64,000 nucleotides of DNA from contig NZ_JABJRC010000008.1 in NCBI RefSeq assembly GCF_013131805.1, positions 372,001 to 436,000 of the forward strand, written 5' to 3'. The DNA comes from Kribbella sandramycini. GTDB lineage: Bacteria; Actinomycetota; Actinomycetes; Propionibacteriales; Kribbellaceae. Under the pieces are notes generated by a model. That model did no database searches. It was not told where the DNA came from and saw only the letters and a list, made by a program, of their open reading frames with translations. The translations under genes and the position numbers were made by a program. Below, piece after piece: positions 7,899-16,145 of this stretch. Position 1 is the stretch's first letter. Each line of letters starts with the position of its first letter.

Positions 7899-10103
7899 GT
7901 GTTCGAGACGCTCGGCCGTTTCAGCTATCGGCGCCGCCGCCTGGTGCTCGCCCTCACCGCCGCGTTCGTCGCGCTCGGCCTGGCCTGGGGCCTCGGCGTC
8001 TTCGGTTCCCTCGCGAACGGCGGCTTCGACGCGCCCGACACCGAGGCCGCGAACGCCGTCGCCACGATCGAGGAGAGCGTCGGCCGGACCGGCACGGACG
8101 TGGTCGTGCTCTACCGCAGCACCGACCGCACCGTCGCCGACCCGGCGTTCCGCGCCGCCGTCGAGCAGGACCTCGCCGCGCTCCCGGGCGCCGACGTCGT
8201 TCAGAAGGCGACCTACTGGAGCAGCAAGTCCCCAGTCTTCGTCTCGAAGGACCAACGCAGCACGTACGCCGTCCTGACGCTGGCCGGCGCGACGTCCGAG
8301 GAGCGGCTGGCGACCTTCCACCGGATCGCCGACCAGCTCCGGTCCGGGCCGGCCGGGCTGGAGACCCAGGTCGGCGGTGAGGTCGCGGTCTTCGACGAGG
8401 TGAACACCCAGACCGAGCAGGACATCGTGCGGGCCGAGATGATCTCGATGCCGATCGTGCTGGTACTGCTGATCGTCGTGTTCGGCGGCCTGGTCGCGGC
8501 GTCGCTGCCGTTGTTCGTCGGCGCGCTGGCCATCCTCGGCGCGTTCGTGTTGCTGCGCGGGTTGTCGGCGATCACCGACGTCTCGATCTTCTCGATCAAC
8601 ATCGTCACGATGATCGGCCTTGGCCTGGCCATCGACTACGCCTTGTTCATCGTCACCCGGTTCCGCGAAGAACTTGCCAAGGGCAATGATGTCGAGACCG
8701 CGCTGGGCGTCACGATGGCGACGGCGGGCCGGACGGTCGCGTTCTCCGGTGTCACGGTCGGCGTCGCGATCAGCAGCCTGGCGCTGTTCCCGGTGATGTT
8801 CTTGCGCTCGATGGCGTACGGCGGGGTCGCGGCGGTCGTGGTCGCGATGGTGGCCGCGTTGACCGCACTGCCCGCCCTGCTCGCGGTGCTGGGTCACCGG
8901 GTGAACAACCTGCGGCTGCCGTTCCTGCGCCGCCGCCGGACGGCTCCGGTCGCCGAGGTGCACCACGGCGCCTGGTATCGCCTGGCGCACAGCGTGATGC
9001 GGCGGCCGCTGCGGTACGTCCTCGTCCTGGTCCCGGTGCTGCTGATCCTCGGCATTCCGTTCCTGCAGGCGCAATTGGGCGGTGTCGACCACCGAGCCCT
9101 GCCGTCCGGCGCGGAGTCCCGGACCGTGACCGAGACACTGCAACGCGACTTCGCGGGCGCGGGCGGGTCGGATGTGTTCGTCGCCGTCCGATTCGACCAG
9201 CCGCCGACGGACCCAGCGCCGGCGCTGCAGCCGTACCTGGCCGAGCTCGGCCGGGTCGCCGAGGTGGAGAACGTGCGGATCGGCGGCTACCAGAACGGCG
9301 TCGCCGAGGTCATCGTGCACACGCATTTCACGTCACAAGAGTTGCCCGCGCGGGACGTCGTCCAGGACGTGCGGTCCGTCGCACCGCCGAGTGGGACATC
9401 GACGCAGGTCGGCGGTGAGACAGCCGCGTTGGTCGATCTGCTCGACGTCCTGGCCGAGCGGGTGCCGTACATGGCCGGTTTCGTCGTACTGGTCACGTTT
9501 GCCCTGCTGTTCCTGGCCTTCGGATCGTTCGTCCTGCCGGCCAAGGCGCTGCTGATGAACGTGCTGTCGCTGTCGGCGGCGTTCGGCGCGATGGTCTGGA
9601 TCTTCCAGGACGGGAATCTGTCCGGCCTGCTCGACTTCACCCCCGCCGGCTTCCTGGACGCGACCAACCCGGTGCTGCTGTTCGCGGTCCTGTTCGGATT
9701 GTCGATGGACTACGAGGTGTTCCTGCTCAGCCGGATCCGGGAGGAGTACGACCGGACCGGTGACAACACGCAGGCGGTCGCGCTCGGCCTGCAGCGGACC
9801 GGCGGGATCATCACCAGCGCCGCCCTGCTGCTGATCATCGTGGTCGGGGCGTTCTCGACGTCCGGCATCGTGTTCGTGAAGATGATCGGGGTCGGGCTGG
9901 TGATCGCGATCGCGCTGGATGCGACCGTCGTCCGGGCGCTGCTGGTGCCGGCGACGATGCGGCTGCTCGGCCGGGTCAACTGGTGGGCGCCGGCGCCGCT
10001 GGTGCGCTGGTGGGAGAAGTACGGGATCCGGGAGAGCTCAGAGGTGCCTCAAGGTTGGAGCCGGAGCAGCTCCCAGGAGGAGTCGGAGCTGGTCCGGCGG
10101 TAG
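7899..10103 (+). CDS. MMPL-family RND-type membrane transporter
   Basis: 734 residues with the duplicated MMPL layout. There is one N-terminal helix, a periplasmic loop, a helix bundle including GLGLAIDYALFIVTRFREEL, then a second copy including LFGLSMDYEVFLLSRIREEY. The two Asp-Tyr motifs mark the proton-relay helices of MMPL transporters, which export lipids, siderophores or drugs. GTG at 7899 is preferred because GGGAG ends 5 nt upstream; a GTG at 7893 is also in frame. It is transcribed away from its likely TetR repressor. The end overlaps the convergent pdxH gene by 55 bp. Confidence 0.92.
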   Translation: MFETLGRFSYRRRRLVLALTAAFVALGLAWGLGVFGSLANGGFDAPDTEAANAVATIEESVGRTGTDVVVLYRSTDRTVADPAFRAAVEQDLAALPGADVVQKATYWSSKSPVFVSKDQRSTYAVLTLAGATSEERLATFHRIADQLRSGPAGLETQVGGEVAVFDEVNTQTEQDIVRAEMISMPIVLVLLIVVFGGLVAASLPLFVGALAILGAFVLLRGLSAITDVSIFSINIVTMIGLGLAIDYALFIVTRFREELAKGNDVETALGVTMATAGRTVAFSGVTVGVAISSLALFPVMFLRSMAYGGVAAVVVAMVAALTALPALLAVLGHRVNNLRLPFLRRRRTAPVAEVHHGAWYRLAHSVMRRPLRYVLVLVPVLLILGIPFLQAQLGGVDHRALPSGAESRTVTETLQRDFAGAGGSDVFVAVRFDQPPTDPAPALQPYLAELGRVAEVENVRIGGYQNGVAEVIVHTHFTSQELPARDVVQDVRSVAPPSGTSTQVGGETAALVDLLDVLAERVPYMAGFVVLVTFALLFLAFGSFVLPAKALLMNVLSLSAAFGAMVWIFQDGNLSGLLDFTPAGFLDATNPVLLFAVLFGLSMDYEVFLLSRIREEYDRTGDNTQAVALGLQRTGGIITSAALLLIIVVGAFSTSGIVFVKMIGVGLVIAIALDATVVRALLVPATMRLLGRVNWWAPAPLVRWWEKYGIRESSEVPQGWSRSSSQEESELVRR

Positions 10104-10693
10104 GCCAGGCGGTCGTGCAGACGACCGACCCGGCCCTGCCAGAACTCGAACGCGTGCGGCTCGACCCGGTACCCGCCCCAGAAGTACGGCGTCGCGATCT
10201 CGGTCCCTTCGGGCCACTGGCGCTCGTACGAGGCGTACTGCAGATCGAGCTCCGCACGGGACTCGACGGGCTGGCTCTGCTGGGAGGCCCACGCTCCCAG
10301 CTGGGACTCGCGCGGCCGGGCGGCGAAGTACGCGTCGACCTCTTCGGTGGGCAGTTTCGCGACAGTGCCCTCGATGCGGACCTGACGCTCCATCGCGTGC
10401 CAGGGGAAGACAATCGCGCAGTGCGGGTTCGCTGCGAGCTCATCGGCCTTACGGGACTGCTGGTTGGTGTAGAAGACCAGACCACGCTCGTCGAGACCCT
10501 TGAGCAGTACGGTCCGCGCCGAAGGGCGGCCGTCGGCGTCCGCGGTCGCCAGCACCATCGCGTTCGGCTCGTGCAGACCGGCGTCGGTCGCCTGTGCAAG
10601 CCAGGTGCCGAACTGCTCGATCGGGTCCGGGTTCAGCTGCTCCTCGAGCAGTTCGCCGAGGCCGTACGTCTGCCGCATCTGCGCAAGGTCCAC
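10049..10693 (-). CDS. pdxH: Pyridoxamine/pyridoxine 5'-phosphate oxidase
   Basis: 214 residues, the normal PdxH length, using GTG at 10693 (VDLAQMRQTYG). Family marks are EPNAMVLATAD, RTVLLKG (FMN phosphate binding), GLVFYTNQQSRKADEL, FPWHAMERQVRIEG, and a C-terminal RVGRLHDRLAYRR with W-x-x-x-RLQP, which holds the substrate-binding Arg-His pair. The enzyme uses FMN and oxygen to make pyridoxal 5'-phosphate. A longer open frame to 10819 would overlap the upstream gene and is not family-like. PLP supply is relevant to SerC nearby, but the genes are not in one operon. Confidence 0.95.
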   Translation of the reverse strand: MDLAQMRQTYGLGELLEEQLNPDPIEQFGTWLAQATDAGLHEPNAMVLATADADGRPSARTVLLKGLDERGLVFYTNQQSRKADELAANPHCAIVFPWHAMERQVRIEGTVAKLPTEEVDAYFAARPRESQLGAWASQQSQPVESRAELDLQYASYERQWPEGTEIATPYFWGGYRVEPHAFEFWQGRVGRLHDRLAYRRTSSDSSWELLRLQP

Positions 10694-10703
10694 ACCGCTG
10701 ACC

Positions 10704-11588
10704 TTACTGCGCTGCCCTTTCTGGACTGAGGTGCCTGTTGACCTCGGCCAGGAACAGGTCGAACGTCGCACGCCGCAGCGCTTGTCGCAGCATCGCCTCA
10801 GCCGCAGCGGAGCTCGCACCGGCGACGGACGCGGCCCACAGCGTGCTCAGCGCTCGGTTGTCGAAACCGTCCACGTCTACGAGCAGGAACTCGATCCGGT
10901 CCCGGTCCGGCGCGTCGGCGAGCCGCTGCGGACGGCGTACCGGCGGAACGGCCTGGCGTACGTGTTCGACGTCGTAGAAGTGGTCAAGCAGTTGCGTGCC
11001 TTTGAGGCCGCTGCGGACGGCGTCGCGCAGAGTCCGCTCGATCTGGACCGCAACGGCGTATCTGGCCGCATCGGACGGCCCTGCGGCCGGAACGAGTGTG
11101 CTCAACAGGTGGCGAGCTACAGCAGGTAGCGAATCCAGCTCGGGCGGTGGAGCCGGGTAGTACTGGCCGTAGATGTCATGGACCGGGTTGATGCCTTCAG
11201 TACGGCGATGCCAACTCAGCACCTCGTCGATTCGGTCCGCTGGCACATCGGCCTCCTTGCCCTCGGCCACGATGTGACTTCGGCTGACCACACCGTCGTA
11301 CGGCGTACTGTCGGCCAGGAACCAGCCGCAGGCGGCGGCGTACGTCCAGCCGCGCGGTGACGGCGCGGCGGGGATACCTGCGAACAGGAGCGCTGCGACC
11401 GGGCGGTTGCTCCACACCGGGCCGTCGGGCGACTGCACCTCGAACAGGTCGTCGCCGGCGAACAGCTCCGGCAGGGCAGCTGCGTCGGACGCCTTATGGC
11501 CGATTTCACGACCGTAGTACGCCTCGACGCGGGCGGCGCGCTCGGCCGAGTCGGGCCGGGGCGCAGCGTAGGCGACCAGAGTTTCCAC
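10704..11588 (-). CDS. Hypothetical protein, no family recognised
   Basis: 294 residues, soluble, with no signal peptide or membrane helix. Visible features are Trp-rich segments (SPRGWTYAAACGWFLADSTPYDG), the segment GINPVHDIYGQYYPAPPPELD, and an acidic RDRIEFLLVDVDGFDN near the C-terminus. I do not recognise a family. It sits 10 bp upstream of pdxH on the same strand, so the two may be co-transcribed. It diverges from the citrate synthase gene. Confidence 0.7.
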   Translation of the reverse strand: METLVAYAAPRPDSAERAARVEAYYGREIGHKASDAAALPELFAGDDLFEVQSPDGPVWSNRPVAALLFAGIPAAPSPRGWTYAAACGWFLADSTPYDGVVSRSHIVAEGKEADVPADRIDEVLSWHRRTEGINPVHDIYGQYYPAPPPELDSLPAVARHLLSTLVPAAGPSDAARYAVAVQIERTLRDAVRSGLKGTQLLDHFYDVEHVRQAVPPVRRPQRLADAPDRDRIEFLLVDVDGFDNRALSTLWAASVAGASSAAAEAMLRQALRRATFDLFLAEVNRHLSPERAAQ

Positions 11589-11684
11589 GTTTTACCCGAT
11601 GCGATTCAGCCCACGAAAGTTACACCCAGGTGTCGTGGGAGAACTATGCTCACTGAGCGCCGACCATGAGGACGAGGGAGTGGT

Positions 11685-12797
11685 ATGTCAGATCCGAAGA
11701 CCGAGGTGCAGCACGGGCTGGAAGGCGTGATCGCGTTCGACACGCAGATCGCCGAGCCGGACAAGGAAGGGTCGGCGCTGCGCTACCGCGGCGTGGACAT
11801 CGAGGACCTGGTCGGTCGGGTGCCGTTCGAGAACGTCTGGGGCCTGCTGGTCGACGGAGCGTTCACCCCGGGTCTGCCGCCGGCCGAGCCGTTCCCGCTG
11901 CCGGTGCACACCGGTGACATCCGTGTCGACGTCCAGTCCGCGCTGGCGATGCTGGCGCCCGCCTGGGGCCTGCGGCCGCTGTACGACATCGACGACGTCC
12001 AAGCGCGCGAGGACCTGTCCCGCGCCGCCGTGATGGCGCTGTCGTACGTCGCGCAGGCCGCCCGCGGTATCGGGCAGCCGATGGTGCCGCAACGTGAGGT
12101 GGACAAGGCGAAGACGATCACCGAGCGGTTCATGATCCGCTGGCGCGGCGAGCCGGATCCGAAACACGTGAAGGCCGTCGACGCGTACTGGACGTCCGCC
12201 GCCGAGCACGGCATGAACGCCTCCACTTTCACCGCCCGGGTGATCGCTTCGACCGGTGCCGACGTCGCTGCGGCGCTGTCGGGTGCAGTGGGCGCGATGT
12301 CCGGCCCGCTGCACGGCGGTGCGCCGGCGCGGGTGCTGACCATGATCGAGGGGGTCGAGCGCTCTGGTGATGCGCGAGCCTATGTGAAGGGCCTGCTGGA
12401 CGCCGGTGAGCGGCTGATGGGCTTCGGGCACCGGGTGTACCGCGCTGAGGATCCGCGAGCGCGTGTGCTTCGGCGTACGGCGCAGGAGTTGGCCGCCCCG
12501 CGGTACGAGGTGGCGCAGGCGCTGGAGCAGGCCGCGCTGGCCGAGCTGCGCGAACGCCGTCCGGACCGGGTGCTCGAGACCAACGTCGAGTTCTGGGCCG
12601 CGATCGTGCTCGACTTCGCTGAGGTCCCGCCGCCGATGTTCACCTCCATGTTCACCTGCGCGCGGACTGCGGGCTGGAGCGCGCATGTGCTGGAGCAGAA
12701 GCGGACCGGGCGGCTGATTCGGCCGTCCGCGATCTACTCCGGGCCCGGCACCCGGCCGGCGACGTCCATCGAGGGCTGGAACGACGCCTGGAGCTAG
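11685..12797 (+). CDS. Citrate synthase 2
   Basis: 370 residues, matching the short actinobacterial citrate synthase 2 type. It contains GPLHGGAPARVL (catalytic His), GFGHRVYRAEDPRA (second His), and the C-terminal TSMFTCARTAGWSAHVLEQ and Arg-rich KRTGRLIRPS. The segment corresponding to the usual Asn-Val-Asp-Phe reads ETNVEFWAA, with Glu in place of the catalytic Asp. As I recall, that substitution is also found in mycobacterial CitA-type enzymes, so it is not evidence of inactivity. It condenses acetyl-CoA with oxaloacetate, or possibly propionyl-CoA. The stop codon TAG is formed by the end of the MITE-like element. Confidence 0.92.
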   Translation: MSDPKTEVQHGLEGVIAFDTQIAEPDKEGSALRYRGVDIEDLVGRVPFENVWGLLVDGAFTPGLPPAEPFPLPVHTGDIRVDVQSALAMLAPAWGLRPLYDIDDVQAREDLSRAAVMALSYVAQAARGIGQPMVPQREVDKAKTITERFMIRWRGEPDPKHVKAVDAYWTSAAEHGMNASTFTARVIASTGADVAAALSGAVGAMSGPLHGGAPARVLTMIEGVERSGDARAYVKGLLDAGERLMGFGHRVYRAEDPRARVLRRTAQELAAPRYEVAQALEQAALAELRERRPDRVLETNVEFWAAIVLDFAEVPPPMFTSMFTCARTAGWSAHVLEQKRTGRLIRPSAIYSGPGTRPATSIEGWNDAWS

Positions 12798-12961
12798 GGC
12801 GTGTCTGATAATTCCGCGCCGTAGCGAGGAGGTGCTCGGTGCGGTAGCTCGGTGTGCGGGGGCGGAGGGTTCGATGCGGAGCATCGTGCCCTTTGCACCC
12901 GTGCGGCGAGATGCTGTGCCGAGTGCCCCGCAGTAGGCGGGGGATTGTCAGACACGCCCTA
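12795..12961. mobile_element. MITE-like element with 18-bp terminal inverted repeats
   Basis: TAGGGCGTGTCTGATAAT (12795-12812) faces ATTGTCAGACACGCCCTA (12944-12961); 17 of 18 positions pair. The total length is 167 bp with no coding capacity. The GGG-starting repeats and TA or CTA-like flanks resemble IS5-family ends (inference). The outer TAG on each side is the stop codon of the gene it touches, the citrate synthase on the plus strand and the AraC regulator on the minus strand. It may also work as a bidirectional terminator. Confidence 0.55.
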
Positions 12962-13717
12962 CTTCTTGTCCTGGCTGGGTGTGCGGCCGGTGCGTTGTTT
13001 GTACTGGCGGCTGAAGTACGGAACGTCTGTGTAGCCGAGGGCGGTGGCGGTCTGGCCGACCGTCATCCCGCTCTCGGTGAGCAGTTGGTGGGCGCGGTCG
13101 ATACGCGCCTGGATGAGGTACTGCGCGGGTGACATCCCGAGCTGTGCAACGAACCTGCGCGTGAACTGCGCCCGCGACAGGGCTGCGCTGCCGGCCATCT
13201 CGGCCACGCTCCACTCCCGCCCCGGGTCCTGGCGGAGCTGGCGGGCGATCTCGTCCACGGCGGTGTCGGCGACGGCGCGGCCGGGGTTGTGGACGGCGTC
13301 CCAGATCAGGCCGATCAGCTGTTCGAGGCAGAGCTCGGCCTGGCGGCGGCCGAGTGCGTCACCGCGCCGGTACGCCGAATCGCTCGTCCTGGCGAGGACG
13401 CCGAGCAGCTCGCGATCCTGCACGTCACCCCAGCGCGGCTCAGGGACGGCGGCGTTCGGGGCCTCGAAGTGCATGCCGAAGACCAGCAACCGCCGGTGCG
13501 GGTCGTGAGTGGCGCGGGGCGCGTCGCCTGGCCGGAAGAGCGCGCAGACGCCGGGACTGAGCTCCTGGTGTGCGCCGTCCAGCTCTAGGTGGCCGCGGCC
13601 GTCCAGCACGCACCACAGCAGGTGGTCGGCCTGTACTGGCGACTCCCAGGACCAGCTCGGCTCACACCGCCAGAAGGTCGGGGGCGACAGGCGGGTGATC
13701 TGGAGTGGCTGCGTCAA
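12959..13717 (-). CDS. AraC-family transcriptional regulator with cupin-like sensor
   Basis: About 252 residues from a TTG at 13717 that has GAGGAG about 8 nt upstream; the start is the least certain part. The N-terminal half looks like a cupin sensor (LDGAHQELSPGVCALFRPGD). The C-terminal half has two helix-turn-helix motifs: WSVAEMAGSAALSRAQFTRR and the family signature ALGYTDVPYFSRQYKQRTG. It is divergent from a PhyH-type dioxygenase and probably controls it. The stop codon lies in the MITE end. A longer open frame to 14662 is only the antisense of the dioxygenase gene. Confidence 0.85.
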   Translation of the reverse strand: MTQPLQITRLSPPTFWRCEPSWSWESPVQADHLLWCVLDGRGHLELDGAHQELSPGVCALFRPGDAPRATHDPHRRLLVFGMHFEAPNAAVPEPRWGDVQDRELLGVLARTSDSAYRRGDALGRRQAELCLEQLIGLIWDAVHNPGRAVADTAVDEIARQLRQDPGREWSVAEMAGSAALSRAQFTRRFVAQLGMSPAQYLIQARIDRAHQLLTESGMTVGQTATALGYTDVPYFSRQYKQRTGRTPSQDKK

Positions 13718-13773
13718 AAGTGCAACTCCTCGCGTGAATCTTCTGTGGCTGCTGATGCTTGTGGACTGGAGAC

Positions 13774-13794
13774 TTGTCGTATTGACGACAATAC
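13774..13794. promoter_or_regulatory. Overlapping inverted repeats in the araC/phyH intergenic region
   Basis: TTGTCG/CGACAA (13774-13779 and 13786-13791, 6-bp spacer) overlaps GTATTG/CAATAC (13779-13784 and 13789-13794). The site is 14 bp upstream of the dioxygenase start and 57 bp from the AraC start. It may be the operator for the AraC protein. Confidence 0.4.
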
Positions 13795-13807
13795 GCGGGA
13801 GACGGCG

Positions 13808-14650
13808 ATGAGTGATTCGTTCAAGGCACAGCGGGAAGAGTTCGCGCAGGACGGGTACACGGTGGTGCGCGGGCTGTTCAGCGCCGGCGAGGCCGAGGCG
13901 TTGCGCGACCACTACATGGTGCTGCGCAAGCGCGGGTCGTACGAGAACGACGAAGTCGGCGTCCAGTCGGGCAGCCGGGACCCGCTGCGGCGGTACCCGC
14001 GGATGGCGCAGATGCACCGGTGGGACGAGGTCTCGTTGCGCTGGCTGATCGACGCCCGGCTCGATCAGGTTATGACGGCGCTGCTCGGCCGGTCGCCGTA
14101 CGCGGTGCAGACGATGATCTACTTCAAACCGCCGGGATCCCGCGGCCAGGCGCTGCACCAGGACAACTTCTACCTGAAGGCCGAGCCCGGCACCTGTATC
14201 GCCGCCTGGATGGCCCTCGACCCCGTCGACCAGGCCAACGGCTGCCTCGAGGTCGTCCCCGGCAGCCACCGCTGGCCCATCCTGTGCACCGAGAAGGCCG
14301 ACACCACGGTCAGCTTCACCGACGTCACCGTCCCGCTCCCCACCGCCGACCCCGCCACCCCGGTCCCGATGTCCCCCGGCGACGTCCTCTTCTTCCACGG
14401 CGCCCTCGTCCACGGCTCCGCCCCCAACACCACCCCCGACCGCTTCCGCCGCGCCCTCATCGGCCACTACATCCAAGGCGAAGCCCAAGCCGTCGCCTCC
14501 TACTACCACCCCGCCCTCCGCATGAACGGCGCCGAACTCCCCCTCGAAACCGCCGAAGGCGGCGGCGCCTGCGGCCAATGGACCGAAACCCCCACCGGCC
14601 CCGTAGCCCTCCTCACCGGCACCCAACACCTGACCCGCAAACACGAGTAG
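13808..14650 (+). CDS. Phytanoyl-CoA dioxygenase (PhyH) family Fe(II)/2-oxoglutarate oxygenase
   Basis: 280 residues. The iron facial triad is visible: His-x-Asp in ALHQDNFY near residue 117 and the distal His in FHGALVHGSAPN near residue 200, followed by the 2-oxoglutarate-binding Arg in DRFRRALIGHY. The N-terminal FAQDGYTVVRGLFSAGEAE is typical of PhyH proteins. Substrate unknown. It is divergent from an AraC regulator, a pairing that suggests a substrate-inducible oxygenase. An inverted repeat CACACTCCC/GGGAGTGTG (14660-14708) just past the stop may be a weak terminator. Codon use becomes extremely C-rich over the last 150 bp. Confidence 0.88.
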   Translation: MSDSFKAQREEFAQDGYTVVRGLFSAGEAEALRDHYMVLRKRGSYENDEVGVQSGSRDPLRRYPRMAQMHRWDEVSLRWLIDARLDQVMTALLGRSPYAVQTMIYFKPPGSRGQALHQDNFYLKAEPGTCIAAWMALDPVDQANGCLEVVPGSHRWPILCTEKADTTVSFTDVTVPLPTADPATPVPMSPGDVLFFHGALVHGSAPNTTPDRFRRALIGHYIQGEAQAVASYYHPALRMNGAELPLETAEGGGACGQWTETPTGPVALLTGTQHLTRKHE

Positions 14651-14772
14651 CCGGGCTCGCACACTCCCGCCGAGGTGAGACCCGGGGCGGGGGGATCGTG
14701 GGAGTGTGGGAGGATGTGGGTGCTGACAGCGTCGTCGGCGCTTGTATTGCCAGACGACGAAGGGACACGCTG

Positions 14773-15897
14773 GTGACCAGCGACATTGTCATTCCTGATG
14801 AGCTGAAGCCTGTTGACGGGCGGTTCGGGGCCGGGCCGTCGAAGGTGCGGCCGGAGGCGGTTGCCGCGCTGGCGACGGAGGGCGCGAAGCTGCTGGGGAC
14901 GTCGCACCGGCAGGCGCCGGTGAAGAACCTGGTGGCGCGCGTGCAGCAGGGCGTCGCGGACCTGTTCAAGCTGCCGGACGGGTACCAGGTGGTGCTCGGC
15001 AACGGCGGCTCGACCGCGTTCTGGGACGTGGCGACGTTCGCGCTGATCCGGGAGAAGAGCCAGCACCTGAGCTTCGGCGAGTTCTCCTCGAAGTTCGCGA
15101 AGGCCGCGCAGCTCGCCCCGCACCTGGGCGACCCGACGGTGGTCAAGGCCGACCCGGGCAGCCGCCCGGCCGCCGTGGCCGAGGCCGGCGTCGACCTGTA
15201 CGCCTGGCCGCACAACGAGACCTCCACCGGCGTGATGGCGCCGATCAAGCGCGTCGAGGGTGCGGACGCCGGCGCGCTGGTCGCGATCGACGCGACGTCC
15301 GGCGCGGGCGGCCTGCCGGTCGACATCGCCGAGACCGACGCCTACTACTTCGCCCCGCAGAAGTGCTTCGCCTCCGACGGCGGCCTGTGGATCGCGATCC
15401 TGTCCCCCGCCGCGCTGGCCCGGGTCGAGGAGATCACCGCCTCGGGCCGCTGGATCCCCGCGTTCCTGGACCTGGCGACCGCGGTCGACAACTCCAGCAA
15501 GAACCAGACCTACAACACCCCGTCGCTGTCCACGCTCTTCCTGATGGCCGAGCAGACCGACTGGATCAACAGCCAGGGCGGCCTGGACTGGAGCGTCGCC
15601 CGCACCACCGACTCCAGCAACCGCCTCTACACCTGGGCCGAGAAGTCCGACTACGCGACGCCGTACGTCACCGACCCCGACGCCCGCTCGCTGGTCATCG
15701 GCACCATCGACCTCGACGACTCCATCGACGCCGCCGCCGTCGCCAAGACCCTGCGCGCCAACGGCATCGTCGACACCGAGCCCTACCGCAAACTCGGCCG
15801 CAACCAGCTCCGCGTGGCCATGTTCCCCGCCGTGGACCCCGACGACGTCGAAAAACTCACCCAGTCGATCGACTACATCGTCGACAAACTCAAGTAA
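14773..15897 (+). CDS. serC: Phosphoserine aminotransferase
   Basis: 374 residues with a GTG start at 14773 preceded by ACGAAGGGA. It is the actinobacterial SerC type: DGRFGAGPSKVR at the N-terminus, GTSHRQAPVKNLV, LGNGGSTAFWD, the PLP-binding lysine in YYFAPQKCFASDGG, and the C-terminal KLGRNQLRVAMFPAVDPDDV. It converts 3-phosphohydroxypyruvate and glutamate to phosphoserine in serine synthesis. The gene stands alone and ends in a strong terminator. A longer open frame upstream is the shadow of phyH. Confidence 0.95.
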   Translation: MTSDIVIPDELKPVDGRFGAGPSKVRPEAVAALATEGAKLLGTSHRQAPVKNLVARVQQGVADLFKLPDGYQVVLGNGGSTAFWDVATFALIREKSQHLSFGEFSSKFAKAAQLAPHLGDPTVVKADPGSRPAAVAEAGVDLYAWPHNETSTGVMAPIKRVEGADAGALVAIDATSGAGGLPVDIAETDAYYFAPQKCFASDGGLWIAILSPAALARVEEITASGRWIPAFLDLATAVDNSSKNQTYNTPSLSTLFLMAEQTDWINSQGGLDWSVARTTDSSNRLYTWAEKSDYATPYVTDPDARSLVIGTIDLDDSIDAAAVAKTLRANGIVDTEPYRKLGRNQLRVAMFPAVDPDDVEKLTQSIDYIVDKLK

Positions 15898-15914
15898 CCC
15901 GCACCAAATCCCAA

Positions 15915-15950
15915 CGACCGCCGGTCTCCACCGGCGGTCGTTTCGTTTTC
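15915..15950 (+). terminator. Rho-independent terminator of serC
   Basis: CGACCGCCGGT (15915-15925) pairs perfectly with ACCGGCGGTCG (15930-15940) across a 4-nt loop, followed by TTTCGTTTTC. It lies 18 bp after the serC stop. From here to 16145 I see no gene. Confidence 0.85.
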
Positions 15951-16145
15951 GCGGCCACGATCCCGTGCGGCCTCAACACGAGCGCGACACGAACAACAGG
16001 ACGTAGTCACCTACGTACACCTCACCGCCCACCTGACCCAGCTCACCGGCCACCCGATCCGGCAACTACCACCTGTCCTTGGTGCCATCCGCTACGCGGG
16101 GGATTGGGCGGAAGCCGCGTGGAGTCTGTGCAGGGCGGGTGGGGG

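Noticed and set aside
10049..10103. 55-bp convergent overlap of MMPL and pdxH as an antisense control
   Set aside because: Both ends match their families, and convergent overlaps are common in this window; no further sign of regulation.
11610..11639. CCCACGA/TCGTGGG inverted repeat upstream of the citrate synthase
   Set aside because: The arms are 7 bp and not coaxial with the inner ACACC/GGTGT repeat; too weak to call an operator.
13718..14662. N-terminal extension of the AraC gene to 567 residues
   Set aside because: The extension is antisense to phyH and Gly/Val-rich with no domain; the AraC sensor begins near 13717.
14020..14772. Long upstream extension of serC
   Set aside because: It overlaps phyH in another frame; SerC family length and RBS support the GTG at 14773.
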